From the NCBI GenBank assembly GCA_003222085.1, contig QHUK01000023.1, positions 1 through 64,000 on the forward strand: 64,000 nt of DNA, given 5' to 3'. Shown here piece by piece: positions 8,474 through 16,517 of the stretch (positions within the stretch are counted from its first letter, which is position 1; each line of letters opens with the position of its first letter). The notes beneath the pieces were generated by a model that had not been told where the DNA came from, ran no database searches, and saw nothing but the letters and a program-made list of their open reading frames with translations. The translations under genes and the position numbers were made by a program. The stretch comes from Gemmatimonadota bacterium. Its GTDB lineage: Bacteria; Gemmatimonadota; Gemmatimonadetes; Gemmatimonadales; GWC2-71-9.

Positions 8474-8995
8474 ATGGCCGACGCCAAAGCGAAGATCGCG
8501 CTCGAGCTCAACGGTGAGCCCGTCGAGGTCGCGTTCGCGCCCCACAAGACGCTGCTCGAAGTGCTGCGCGAGGACCTGGGGCTCACGGGCACCAAGCACG
8601 GCTGCGAGCTGGGGGAATGCGGCACCTGTACCGTGCTCGTGGACGGCACGCCCGTGCTGTCCTGTCTGGTCCTCGGCCTCGCCTGCGCGGGCCACCGGGT
8701 CAAAACCGTCGAAGGCATGGCAGAGCGCGGGACGCTCCATCCCCTCCAGGAGGCGTTCGCGGAGCTCGGCGCGGCACAGTGCGGCTACTGCACCCCCGCG
8801 TTCCTCCTCGCCGCTGAAGCGCTGCTCGCCACCGACCCGAGTCCTACCCGAGACGACATCAAGCTGGCACTGTCCGGCAACCTCTGCCGCTGCACCGGCT
8901 ACATCAAGATCTACGAAGCCGTCGAGCTGGCGGCCGCTCGGATGCGGGGCGAGGACGCGAAGCCCGCACCGGAGACCCTGTATGGCGTCCAGTAA
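8474..8995 (+). CDS. Molybdenum hydroxylase/4-hydroxybenzoyl-CoA reductase-like small [2Fe-2S] subunit
   Basis: 173 residues. A plant-type ferredoxin cluster is bound by C44, C49, C52 and C64 (CELGECGTC). The second, all-alpha [2Fe-2S] domain uses C103, C106, C138 and C140 (CGYCTPAF and NLCRCTGYI). Its length and motifs match the small subunit of the xanthine dehydrogenase family. It passes electrons between the molybdenum subunit and the flavoprotein encoded next. The next gene starts 14 bases before this one ends. Subunit order is small, large, FAD. Confidence 0.93.
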   Translation: MADAKAKIALELNGEPVEVAFAPHKTLLEVLREDLGLTGTKHGCELGECGTCTVLVDGTPVLSCLVLGLACAGHRVKTVEGMAERGTLHPLQEAFAELGAAQCGYCTPAFLLAAEALLATDPSPTRDDIKLALSGNLCRCTGYIKIYEAVELAAARMRGEDAKPAPETLYGVQ

Positions 8996-11441
8996 GAAGC
9001 CGACAAGGTTCCGGGTAGTGGGGAAGGCCCACCGCAAGGTGGACGCGACCGCGAAAGTCACGGGCGTCACCCGGTTCGCCGATGACCTGTTCCTGCCCCG
9101 GATGCTCTTCGCCAAGCTGCTCCGCAGCCCCCACCCCCACGCTCGCATCATCTCGATCGACACGTCCAAAGCCGCCGCTCTCCCCGGCGTCAAAGCGGTG
9201 CTCGTCGGGAAGGACCTGCCGATCCCGTTCGGCATCCTCCCCGTGAGCCAGGACGAGCACGCCCTGGCGCTCGACAAGGTGCGCTTCGTGGGCGACCCCG
9301 TGGCGGCGGTCGCGGCCACCAGCGAAGAAGCGGCCACCGAGGCGCTCGACCTGATCGCCGTCGAGTACGAGGTGCTGCGGGCCTTCCCCGACGCGCTCGA
9401 CGCCGTCGAGCATCCCGAGCCGGCGATCCACGACTATGCGGATGCCGGGAACATCCACAAGCTCATCCATCTCGAATTCGGCGACGTCGACCGAGGCCTG
9501 GCGGAGGCCGATCTCGTACGCGAGGACCTGTTCTTCTTCGAGGGGAACACCCACCTGCCCATGGAGCAGCACGCGGCGGTGGCCGACTGGTCCCCTCCTC
9601 CCGATGGAAAGCTCACGCTGTGGAGCGCCACCCAGACACCGCACTATGTGCATCGGGCGCTCGCCAAGGTGCTGGAGCTCCCGGCGGCGCGCATCCGGGT
9701 GATCGCCTGCCCGAACGGTGGCGCGTTCGGGGGGAAGAGCGATCCCTTCAGCCATGAGATCGTCGTCGCGAAGCTCGCCATGATCACCGGCCGCCCGGTC
9801 AAGATCACCCTCACCCGCGAGGAGGTGTTCTACTGCCACCGCGGGCGCCATCCGACGCTCATGTGGGTGAAGACCGGGGTGAAAAAGGACGGCGCCATCA
9901 CCGGCATGCACTTCAAGTCGCTGCTCGACGGCGGCGGCTACGGGTCCTACGGAGTCGCGAGCACCTACTACACAGGGGCGCTGCAGACCGTCACCTATCA
10001 CGTTCCACGTTACAAGTTTCAAGGCGCACGGGCGTTCACCAACAAACCGCCTTGCGGGCCGAAGCGCGGGCACGGCACGCCCCAGCCGCGCTTCGCGCTC
10101 GAGGTGCACCTCGACAAGATCGCCGAGCAGCTCGGCATGGATCCGGCCGAGCTCCGCCTCAAGCATCTCGTCCCCCCCAACTCGCTGACCGCCAACTGGC
10201 TGCGCATCGGCACGATGGGCCTCGGCCCCTGCATCGAGAAAGTGGTTCGCGGCTCGGGCTGGAAGCAGAAGTTCAAACAGCTTCCCTACGGGAAGGGGAT
10301 CGGGCTGGCGTGCTCGTCCTACATCACCGGCGCGGGCCTGCCAATCTACTGGAACGCGATGCCGCACTCGGGCGTGCAGCTCAAGTGCGATCGCGGCGGG
10401 GGAGTCACGGTGTTCTGCGGCTCGACCGAGATCGGGCAGGGCTCGGACTCAATCCTCGCCACCATCGTCGCGGAGGTGCTCGGCCTCCACCCGTTCGACG
10501 TCGCCGTGGTCACCGGCGACACCGATCTCACGCCGGTGGACCTGGGCAGCTACTCGAGCCGGGTCACCCTGATGACCGGTAACGCGGCGATCCAGGCGGC
10601 CGAGCGCGCCCGTGACGTCATTGCCCGGCACGCGGCGAAGAAGCTCGAGACCCCGATCGAGCGGATCACGTTCGCCGAGGGCCGTGTGTTCGACGTCCAG
10701 GAGCCCGAGCGCGGGCTCACGTTCGCTGAGGCGGTGCAGCTCGCCGAGGCCGCCGAGGGGACCGTCGGCACGGTGGGCTCCTACACACCGGCTCCCTCCG
10801 CCGCCAAGTACCGCGGCGCGGGCGTGGGCCCGTCTCCCGCCTACTCCTACAGCGCCTGCGTGGCGGAAGTGGACGTGGATCCCGCGACCGGGATCGTGCG
10901 CGTGCCGAAGATCTGGATCGCGCATGACGTGGGGCGCGCGATCAACGCCGCCACCGTGATGGGCCAGATCGAAGGCTCCGTGTACATGGGCCTGGGCGAA
11001 GCGCTCATGGAGGAGATGGCCTACCGCGGCAACCGCAACGTCGTCCACAAGATTCCCAGCCTGCTCGAGTACAAGAGCCCGACCACACTCGAGATGTGCG
11101 ACGTCGTGACCTACGTGGTGGAGGACCCCGATCCGAACGGCCCGTTCGGCGCGAAGGAATGCGGGCAGGGACCGCTCCTCCCCGTCCCACCCGCGGTCGC
11201 GAACGCCGTGTACGACGCCGTCGGCGTGCGGATCGACGAGGTGCCGATCACCCCCGAGAAGGTGTTCAAGGCACTGCGCCGCAAGGAGAAGGGTGAAGCG
11301 GCGAGATTCGGGCCGGCTCGGTTCCCCGACATAGCCTGGCCCGAGCCCACCCGGGTGGCGCCCCCATGGGACGGTGGTGACGGACGGGCGGCAGAAGGCG
11401 GCAGAGGGCGGAAAAAGGCGGCAGAGGGGGCAAGGCGCTGA
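8982..11441 (+). CDS. Molybdenum-binding large subunit, 4-hydroxybenzoyl-CoA reductase/xanthine dehydrogenase family
   Basis: 819 residues from ATG 8982. The open frame extends upstream to 7794, but that is antisense to the dipeptidase. Ald_Xan_dh domains are visible, with the GGAFGGKSDPF molybdopterin loop, PPCGPKRGHGTPQ, GSTEIGQGSDS and the C-terminal GPFGAKECGQGP. The final motif normally carries the catalytic Glu (GVGEPP in xanthine dehydrogenase). Here the aligned residue is Gln729, so either catalysis differs or a neighbouring Glu (KE at 726) substitutes. The FAD subunit's extra [4Fe-4S] site points to the hydroxybenzoyl-CoA reductase branch, and an aromatic-CoA substrate is inference. 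The C-terminal tail is encoded by a 10-nt word array at 11387-11426. Confidence 0.9.
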   Translation: MASSKKPTRFRVVGKAHRKVDATAKVTGVTRFADDLFLPRMLFAKLLRSPHPHARIISIDTSKAAALPGVKAVLVGKDLPIPFGILPVSQDEHALALDKVRFVGDPVAAVAATSEEAATEALDLIAVEYEVLRAFPDALDAVEHPEPAIHDYADAGNIHKLIHLEFGDVDRGLAEADLVREDLFFFEGNTHLPMEQHAAVADWSPPPDGKLTLWSATQTPHYVHRALAKVLELPAARIRVIACPNGGAFGGKSDPFSHEIVVAKLAMITGRPVKITLTREEVFYCHRGRHPTLMWVKTGVKKDGAITGMHFKSLLDGGGYGSYGVASTYYTGALQTVTYHVPRYKFQGARAFTNKPPCGPKRGHGTPQPRFALEVHLDKIAEQLGMDPAELRLKHLVPPNSLTANWLRIGTMGLGPCIEKVVRGSGWKQKFKQLPYGKGIGLACSSYITGAGLPIYWNAMPHSGVQLKCDRGGGVTVFCGSTEIGQGSDSILATIVAEVLGLHPFDVAVVTGDTDLTPVDLGSYSSRVTLMTGNAAIQAAERARDVIARHAAKKLETPIERITFAEGRVFDVQEPERGLTFAEAVQLAEAAEGTVGTVGSYTPAPSAAKYRGAGVGPSPAYSYSACVAEVDVDPATGIVRVPKIWIAHDVGRAINAATVMGQIEGSVYMGLGEALMEEMAYRGNRNVVHKIPSLLEYKSPTTLEMCDVVTYVVEDPDPNGPFGAKECGQGPLLPVPPAVANAVYDAVGVRIDEVPITPEKVFKALRRKEKGEAARFGPARFPDIAWPEPTRVAPPWDGGDGRAAEGGRGRKKAAEGARR
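11387..11426 (+). repeat. GGCGGCAGAR 10-nt tandem words at the end of a CDS
   Basis: Four tandem 10-mers (GGCGGCAGAA, GGCGGCAGAG, GGCGGAAAAA, GGCGGCAGAG) encode the basic tail AAEGGRGRKKAAEG of the large subunit. The word is related to those at 48818-48860 and 49535-49664. Confidence 0.8.
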
Positions 11442-12460
11442 TGCTGCGGCTCCCTTCCTTCACCTACCTGCAGCCCAAGACGCTGAAGGAGGCGCTCGCG
11501 ATGAAGGCGGACGCCGGCCCGGATGGGATGTACGTGGCCGGGGGCACGGATCTCTATCCGAACATGAAGCGACGGCATCAGGAGCCGCGCACCGTGATCT
11601 CGCTGATCGGAGTTCGAGAGCTGACGGGATGCGAGATGCGGGATGGGGGATGCGCTGTCGGGCCCTGCATGACGCTCTCGGACCTGTGCTCGCGTCCGAC
11701 GATCCGACAGCACTATGACACTGTCGCGCTCGCCGCCGGGCTCGTCTCCACCCCGCTGCTCCGGAACATGGGCACCCTGGGCGGAAATCTCTGCCTCGAC
11801 ACGCGCTGCAACTACTACAATCAGACGTACGAGTGGCGCAAGGCGATCGACTTCTGCATGAAGAAGGACGGGCACATCTGCTGGGTGGCGCCCTCGTCCC
11901 CCCGCTGCTGGGCCGTCAGCTCTTCCGACGTGGCACCGGTGATGGTGGCGCTGGGTGCGGAGTATGTCCTGGTCGGCCCGGGCGGCGAGCGCGTCGTGCC
12001 GGCGGCGCGATTCTATCACAACGACGGGATCAATTACCTTACGAAGCAGCCGGACGAGATCCTCGCGACCGTGCGGCTCCCCGCTCCGGACGGCTGGGAC
12101 GCGGTGTACCACAAGCTGCGCCGTCGCGGATCGTTCGACTTCCCCGTGCTCGGCGTGGCGGCGTGGGTCAAGTGGGAGCAGGGAGCAGGGAGCAGGGAGC
12201 GGGGACAGGTGGTGGAGGCGCGCATTGTGCTCGGCGGCGTAGCGAGCTGGCCGCAGGAGGTCCCCGAGGCAGGCGCGGTGCTCGTCGGGACCGACCTATC
12301 GGACGAGGGCGTAGCGGCCGCCGCGGACGCCGCCTACCGTCCCGCGAAGCCGCTGGACAACACCGACTTCGATCTTTCGTGGCGGAAGCAGATGACGCGC
12401 GTGTACGTCACGCGGGCACTCACGGAGCTGCGGCAGCGCCGGCGCCCTGCGAGGAAGTGA
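11441..12460 (+). CDS. FAD-binding subunit with [4Fe-4S] site, 4-hydroxybenzoyl-CoA reductase beta-like
   Basis: 339 residues; the ATG shares one base with the preceding stop (TGATG). The FAD-binding motif GGTDLYP and LRNMGTLGGNL match the CoxM/HcrB family. Four cysteines C123, C139, C147 and C156 are spaced 16-8-9, which is what I recall for the [4Fe-4S] ligands of the Thauera 4-hydroxybenzoyl-CoA reductase beta subunit. This cluster is absent from ordinary xanthine dehydrogenases, so it is the best evidence for the enzyme branch. Two repeat-word arrays lie in frame within the gene: GGGATGC at 11626-11653 (residues about 62-72) and GGGAGCA at 12174-12201 (EQGAGSRERG). Confidence 0.9.
   Translation: MLRLPSFTYLQPKTLKEALAMKADAGPDGMYVAGGTDLYPNMKRRHQEPRTVISLIGVRELTGCEMRDGGCAVGPCMTLSDLCSRPTIRQHYDTVALAAGLVSTPLLRNMGTLGGNLCLDTRCNYYNQTYEWRKAIDFCMKKDGHICWVAPSSPRCWAVSSSDVAPVMVALGAEYVLVGPGGERVVPAARFYHNDGINYLTKQPDEILATVRLPAPDGWDAVYHKLRRRGSFDFPVLGVAAWVKWEQGAGSRERGQVVEARIVLGGVASWPQEVPEAGAVLVGTDLSDEGVAAAADAAYRPAKPLDNTDFDLSWRKQMTRVYVTRALTELRQRRRPARK
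11626..11653 (+). repeat. GGGATGC 7-nt word array inside the FAD-subunit gene
   Basis: Four tandem 7-mers (GGGATGC, GAGATGC, GGGATGG, GGGATGC) encode GCEMRDGGC in frame. They replace the short turn normally found between the FAD-domain strand and the motif GPCMTLSDL. The same word, inverted, begins the amidohydrolase at 62577. Confidence 0.75.
12174..12201 (+). repeat. GGGAGCA 7-nt word array inside the FAD-subunit gene
   Basis: Three GGGAGCA words and one GGGAGCG in tandem encode EQGAGSRER between WVKW and GQVVEARIVLGG, a surface-turn position in this family. The same word and peptide occur in leuS (20250-20270) and in the acetyltransferase (33561-33667). Confidence 0.85.
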
Positions 12461-12497
12461 ATCCCATAGCACGATGCCCACAAACCCCGGAGAGCCG

Positions 12498-13091
12498 ATG
12501 GAAGAGTTGACTCCGCTCGAGCCGTCTGTCGCGCCGCCGTACAACCTCATCGCGGAGCGGCTGTTTCGCGCGCGGACCGTGATCATCAGCGGCGAGATCA
12601 CCCAGCGCATCGCGGCGGGGGTGACGGCCCAGCTGCTCGCCCTGGCCGGCGAGTCGAGCGAGGAGATCACGGTGTTCATCAACTCCCAGGGCGGACATGT
12701 GGAAGCGGGGGACACGATTCACGACCTCGTGCGCTTCCTGAGCCCCCGGGTGCGCATGGTCGGCACGGGGTGGGTGGCGAGCATCGCGGCGCTGATCTAC
12801 GTCGCGGTGCCGCGCGAAGACCGCTATTGCCTCCCCAACACGCGTTTCCTGCTGCACCAGCCCGCGGGCGGCTCCGGCGGCTCCGCGAGCGACATCGAGA
12901 TCGAGGCGCGCGAAATCCTCAAGATGCGCGACCGGCTGAACCGCGTGTTCGCCCAGCAGACCGGGCAGCCGCTCGAGCGCATCGAAGAGGACACCCGGCG
13001 CAACTTCTGGCTGACCGCCGAAGAAGCTCGGCGCTACGGACTCGTCGGGCGCGTCATCGAGCATCAAGCGGAGCTGGGCACGTCCGGATAG
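12498..13091 (+). CDS. clpP: ClpP-family serine peptidase
   Basis: 197 residues from ATG 12498, preferred over ATG 12474 because GGAG lies five bases upstream. The ClpP triad is visible: Ser95 in GWVASIA, His120 in RFLLHQP and Asp165 in EEDTRRN. FINSQGGHVEAG forms the oxyanion region. Canonical ClpP has GMAAS and FMIHQP, so this is a divergent paralogue, possibly specialised. No ClpX gene or second clpP is adjacent. It follows the molybdenum-enzyme operon by 37 bases and may be co-transcribed, but no functional link is evident. Confidence 0.88.
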   Translation: MEELTPLEPSVAPPYNLIAERLFRARTVIISGEITQRIAAGVTAQLLALAGESSEEITVFINSQGGHVEAGDTIHDLVRFLSPRVRMVGTGWVASIAALIYVAVPREDRYCLPNTRFLLHQPAGGSGGSASDIEIEAREILKMRDRLNRVFAQQTGQPLERIEEDTRRNFWLTAEEARRYGLVGRVIEHQAELGTSG

Positions 13092-13147
13092 CGAAGACGC
13101 CCGGGAAACTCTTCGCGTCGTGTCAGCCCTCGCGCGCCACTAATCCA

Positions 13148-13711
13148 TCAGGCGGCGGGCGAGGACTTGGCGGGCGCCAGCGCTTCCACCTCGCTCAGCA
13201 CGCGGTCGAGGATCGTCACCAGGCGCTGCCGCGTGGCCTCGTCGCGTGCCCGCCACCCCGTGCGGTACACGGCCTTCAGGAGCCGGCCCAGGGAGCGGTT
13301 CACGTCCGCCATCCCGCCACCGAGCGTGCGGTCGACCGCGTCGCGCACCCGATCGAAAATGTCGTCCACCACGTCGCGATGCTCGTCCAGAAACCGGCGC
13401 CCCACGTCCGTGATCTCGTATACCTTCTTGCCCTCCACGTCTTTCGCGACCACGAGTCCCTCGTCTTCGAGCCACTGCAGTGTGGGATACACCGTGCCCG
13501 GGGACGGCGAATAGCAGCCATGCAGCTGCTCTTCCAGCTCTTTCATCACCTCGTAGCCGTGGCGGGGTTTATCCTTGAGTAGTTTGAGAATGACGTACTT
13601 CATGTCCCCCGACTCGAACCAGCGACGCCGGCGGCCCCGCGGGCCGGCCCAGAAGAAGCCCCGAGGCCCGAAGCCGAAGGCGAACCGGTCCCATGCGAAT
13701 GATCTGGCCAT
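13148..13711 (-). CDS. PadR-family transcriptional regulator
   Basis: 187 residues from ATG 13711, with GGAGA eight bases upstream. The winged-helix core starts at MKYVILKLLKDKPRHGYEVMKELE and continues through SPSPGTVYPTLQWLEDEGLV and GKKVYEITDVGRRFLDEH, the PadR signature. A Gly/Phe/Arg-rich N-terminal extension of about 36 residues precedes the domain. The C-terminal helix would mediate dimerisation. Its own promoter (13740-13769) overlaps a 14-base perfect palindrome, so negative autoregulation is likely. The regulated partner gene is unclear; the divergent CADD-like gene is a candidate. Confidence 0.9.
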   Translation of the reverse strand: MARSFAWDRFAFGFGPRGFFWAGPRGRRRRWFESGDMKYVILKLLKDKPRHGYEVMKELEEQLHGCYSPSPGTVYPTLQWLEDEGLVVAKDVEGKKVYEITDVGRRFLDEHRDVVDDIFDRVRDAVDRTLGGGMADVNRSLGRLLKAVYRTGWRARDEATRQRLVTILDRVLSEVEALAPAKSSPAA

Positions 13712-13739
13712 GCATTCTCCAGGTTGGCGATGTAACGCC

Positions 13740-13769
13740 AAGATATTGCTGCACGATATATCGTGTCAA
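13740..13769 (-). promoter_or_regulatory. Promoter of the PadR gene with embedded operator
   Basis: On the minus strand, -35 TTGACA (13764-13769), an 18-base spacer and -10 TATCTT (13740-13745). The palindrome CACGATATATCGTG (13752-13765) overlaps the -35 and the spacer, as expected for an autorepressor. Confidence 0.75.
13752..13765. promoter_or_regulatory. 14-bp palindromic operator, probable PadR site
   Basis: CACGATATATCGTG is a perfect palindrome in otherwise GC-rich sequence, placed between the PadR gene and the divergent gene at 13926. PadR proteins are known to bind AT-centred palindromes in their own promoters. Confidence 0.65.
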
Positions 13770-13823
13770 TGGGCGAGAGGCGTGGTACGGTAATGACGCT
13801 CACAGCCGCCCCGGCCTCGACCG

Positions 13824-13852
13824 CACAAGTTGTAAGGCCGCATAAACTTGTG
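13824..13852. promoter_or_regulatory. Inverted repeat CACAAGTT-N13-AACTTGTG
   Basis: Eight-base perfect arms separated by 13 bases, about 75 bases upstream of the CADD-like gene. It could be a second regulator-binding site or a hairpin in the 5' leader; there is no direct evidence for either. Confidence 0.4.
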
Positions 13853-13925
13853 CAGAGGAACCGCGGCGCTACATTTGCGCGAGAATCCTTTTTCCCAAAG
13901 CTCGAGCGCCCTGGGAGGAGACCCG

Positions 13926-14600
13926 ATGTCAGTACAGGTGACACCCCATCCAAAATGGGTGGCCGACCTGGATGCAGCTTTGGATCCGAGCCGCGAAGCC
14001 ATCCTCGACACGCGGGTGATCGTGGATGCCTCGGAGAACCAGCTGGCCGACGGCCGAATCCAGAATTTCCTCGTGGCTTTTTATCCGATCATCCGCGACT
14101 TCCCGCAGTGGCTGCAGCTGCTGCTGGACCGTTCGCCGGAGGACGGCAAGGTCTTCTTTCGCGACAACATTCGCGTGGAAAAGCGTCACGACGCCATGTG
14201 GCGCGCGATGGGCGACGGGTTTAACGTCCCCAAAGAGCGCTTCCAGATTCCGGAGCCGATGATCCCCGAGGTGAAGGAGTTCCACGCCTACCTGACCGAG
14301 ATGTGCCGTGGCGCCACGTTCGGCGCGGCGGTGTCGGCCACGAACTACGCGGTGGAGGGTGTGGCGCAGAAGATCTCGGAGAAGGCGCTGCGCGGGCTCG
14401 CGAAGAACGAGAAGATCGGGCCGCGGGGGCGCTGGTGGCTCGAGGAGCATGCGAAGTACGACGACGAGCATCCGATCCACGCGCTCGAGATCATCAAGAG
14501 CTGCGTCAAGCGCGGGGAAGCGCCGCAGGGTGTTACCGAGTCGGCGCTGAAGAGTCTCGGCCTGATGAAGGAAGCCATGGCGGCCTCGTACGACTCATGA
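13926..14600 (+). CDS. TenA/PqqC/CADD-like di-iron (heme-oxygenase-fold) protein
   Basis: 224 residues with a strong GGAGGAG site. All-helical heme-oxygenase-like fold. Metal ligands fit the CADD pattern: H88, E144 in NYAVEGVAQ, and H175, D179 and H182 in the HxxxDxxH segment EHAKYDDEH. CADD-family members are di-iron proteins; the chlamydial member makes p-aminobenzoate from its own tyrosine. Other members are oxidases such as PqqC. No pqq or folate gene is adjacent, so the reaction is open. The stop overlaps the start of a hybrid histidine kinase (ATGA), so the two proteins are translated together. Confidence 0.8.
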   Translation: MSVQVTPHPKWVADLDAALDPSREAILDTRVIVDASENQLADGRIQNFLVAFYPIIRDFPQWLQLLLDRSPEDGKVFFRDNIRVEKRHDAMWRAMGDGFNVPKERFQIPEPMIPEVKEFHAYLTEMCRGATFGAAVSATNYAVEGVAQKISEKALRGLAKNEKIGPRGRWWLEEHAKYDDEHPIHALEIIKSCVKRGEAPQGVTESALKSLGLMKEAMAASYDS

Positions 14601-16513
14601 GTAAGGGCAGGCGCGCTTCGCCGACGCGGGGCATGCCTCCGCCGCCCCCGAACGCGGCACTCAGGCGCCGGGCCTTCGACCCGCTGCGGGTGGCAGCGGA
14701 GATCGTCGCCGCCCTCGCGGACGCGGTGGTCGTCACCGGCGTGGATCGGCAGGTCATGAGCGTCAACCGCGCGGCGGCCGAGCTGTTCGGCCGGCCGCTC
14801 GACGACCTCCCGGGGACGCCGATCGATGACCTCGTGGCCCCTGCCGAGCGCCAGCACGTGGCGGAGCGCGAGCACCTGGCGGTCGAGGGCGAAGAGCAGC
14901 GGTACGAGACCAAGGTCGTAACCGCGACCGGGGACGAGCGCGTGGTCGCCGTCTCCACCACCCCGCTGGTGGTCGAGGGCGAGCTGCTCGGTACGGTGGC
15001 GACGCTGCGCGACGTGACCGATGAGAAGCGGGCGCAGGATACCCTCGCCCGGTCGGAGGCGCGCTACCGCAACCTGTTCGAGTCCGCGTCGGACGCGATC
15101 GCGACGTTCGACGCGAACGGCCGCTTCACCACCTTCAACCACGCCGCCGAGATCATCTCCGGCTACCGGCGCGAAGAGCTGGTGGGTCAATGGTTCGCCC
15201 CGATGCTGCCCGACGACGAGCTCCCCAAGGCGCTCGCGCACTTCCAGAAGGCGCTCGCCGGCGAGACCGGCCTGTTCGAGACGAGTTTCTACCGCAAGGA
15301 CGGCGACGTCCGCACGATTCAGGTGACCTACTCGACGCCCCGACTCGACGAGGAAGTGCTGTGCGTGATCCGTGACGTCACCGACCAGAAGATGCTGCAG
15401 GAGCAGTTGATCCAGTCGGAGAAGATGTCCGCGATCGGGCAGCTGGTGTCGGGCGTGGCCCACGAGCTGAACAACCCGCTCGCCGGGATCTCGGCCTTCG
15501 CCCAGCTGCTCCTCTCCGAGAAGCGGTTCCCGCCCGACCAGCGTACGGCCGCCGAGATGATCTATGCGGAGGCCCGGCGTGCGTCGCGCATCGTGCAGAA
15601 CCTCCTGACGTTCGCCCGCCAGCACAAGCCGGAGCGCACGCCCACCTCCGTCAACCAGGTGCTCGACGACACGCTCGAGCTGCGCGGCTACGAGCTGCGA
15701 GTGCGCGGCATCGACGTGCAACGGGACTACGACGAGCAGTCACCCGAGACGATGGCGGACGCGCACCAGCTGCAGCAGGTGTTCCTGAACCTCATCACGA
15801 ACGCCGAGCAGGCGATGGAGCGCGCGGAGCGGGACCAGCAGCGCCTCGTCATCCGCACGCGCCGCAACGGCGACCTGATCCGCATCGATGTGGAAGACAC
15901 GGGTCCCGGCATCCCGCCCAATCTGCTCGAGCGCATCTTCAACCCGTTCTTCACCACCAAGCCCACGGGCTCCGGCACCGGGCTCGGGCTCTCCATTTCG
16001 CTGGGGATCGTGCGCGAGCACGAGGGGCGCATCTGGGCGGAGAACGCCACCCAGGGCGGCGCCCGGTTCGTCATCGAGCTGCCGATCGTAGCCCCACGCC
16101 CCACGGGCGAATTCCAGAGCACCGCGGCCACGCAGGCCGTCGCCGACCGGCTGCACGTGCTCGTGGTGGACGACGAGGCCTCGGTCCGGGTCGCGCTCCA
16201 GCGCTATCTCTCGAGCCGGGGCCACGAGGTGGAGACGACCGCCAGCGGCCGGGAGGCACTCGCCCGGATGCGCGAGGACGCCTTCGATGCGGTCATCGTC
16301 GACATGCGGATGCCGGATGTGTCGGGGGAGCAGCTGTTCGGCGAGCTCAAGGCCCGCGACCCGTCCTACGTGGACCGCGTGATCTTCACGACGGGACAGC
16401 TGGTGGACGACAGCGTACGCACCTTCCTCGCGTCCACCGGCCGCCCCTGCGTGCCGAAACCCTTCGAATTCGCCGCCTTCGACCAAGTGCTGCCGGCGCG
16501 GCGCTCGGCCTGA
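14597..16513 (+). CDS. PAS-PAS hybrid histidine kinase
   Basis: 638 residues from the ATG in the ATGA overlap. No membrane helices, so it is cytoplasmic. Two PAS domains (about 30-145 and 150-265) precede the dimerisation/phosphoacceptor helix with His289 (GVAHELNNPL). The ATPase has the N box (N402), DTGPGIPP at 434, the FFTTKP F box and GTGLGLSI. A C-terminal receiver domain has acceptor Asp569 (VIVDMRMP) and Lys621. PAS sensing of redox or a small ligand is possible. Coupling to a di-iron protein suggests the two act on the same signal; that link is inference. Confidence 0.93.
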   Translation: MSKGRRASPTRGMPPPPPNAALRRRAFDPLRVAAEIVAALADAVVVTGVDRQVMSVNRAAAELFGRPLDDLPGTPIDDLVAPAERQHVAEREHLAVEGEEQRYETKVVTATGDERVVAVSTTPLVVEGELLGTVATLRDVTDEKRAQDTLARSEARYRNLFESASDAIATFDANGRFTTFNHAAEIISGYRREELVGQWFAPMLPDDELPKALAHFQKALAGETGLFETSFYRKDGDVRTIQVTYSTPRLDEEVLCVIRDVTDQKMLQEQLIQSEKMSAIGQLVSGVAHELNNPLAGISAFAQLLLSEKRFPPDQRTAAEMIYAEARRASRIVQNLLTFARQHKPERTPTSVNQVLDDTLELRGYELRVRGIDVQRDYDEQSPETMADAHQLQQVFLNLITNAEQAMERAERDQQRLVIRTRRNGDLIRIDVEDTGPGIPPNLLERIFNPFFTTKPTGSGTGLGLSISLGIVREHEGRIWAENATQGGARFVIELPIVAPRPTGEFQSTAATQAVADRLHVLVVDDEASVRVALQRYLSSRGHEVETTASGREALARMREDAFDAVIVDMRMPDVSGEQLFGELKARDPSYVDRVIFTTGQLVDDSVRTFLASTGRPCVPKPFEFAAFDQVLPARRSA

Positions 16514-16517
16514 GACG

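Noticed and set aside
7794-8981. Upstream extension of the molybdenum subunit frame (about 396 extra codons)
   Set aside because: It runs antisense through the dipeptidase and the small-subunit gene; residues there have no family similarity, and ATG 8982 begins the recognisable protein.
12474-12497. Earlier ATG for clpP
   Set aside because: No ribosome site; GGAG is correctly placed for ATG 12498.
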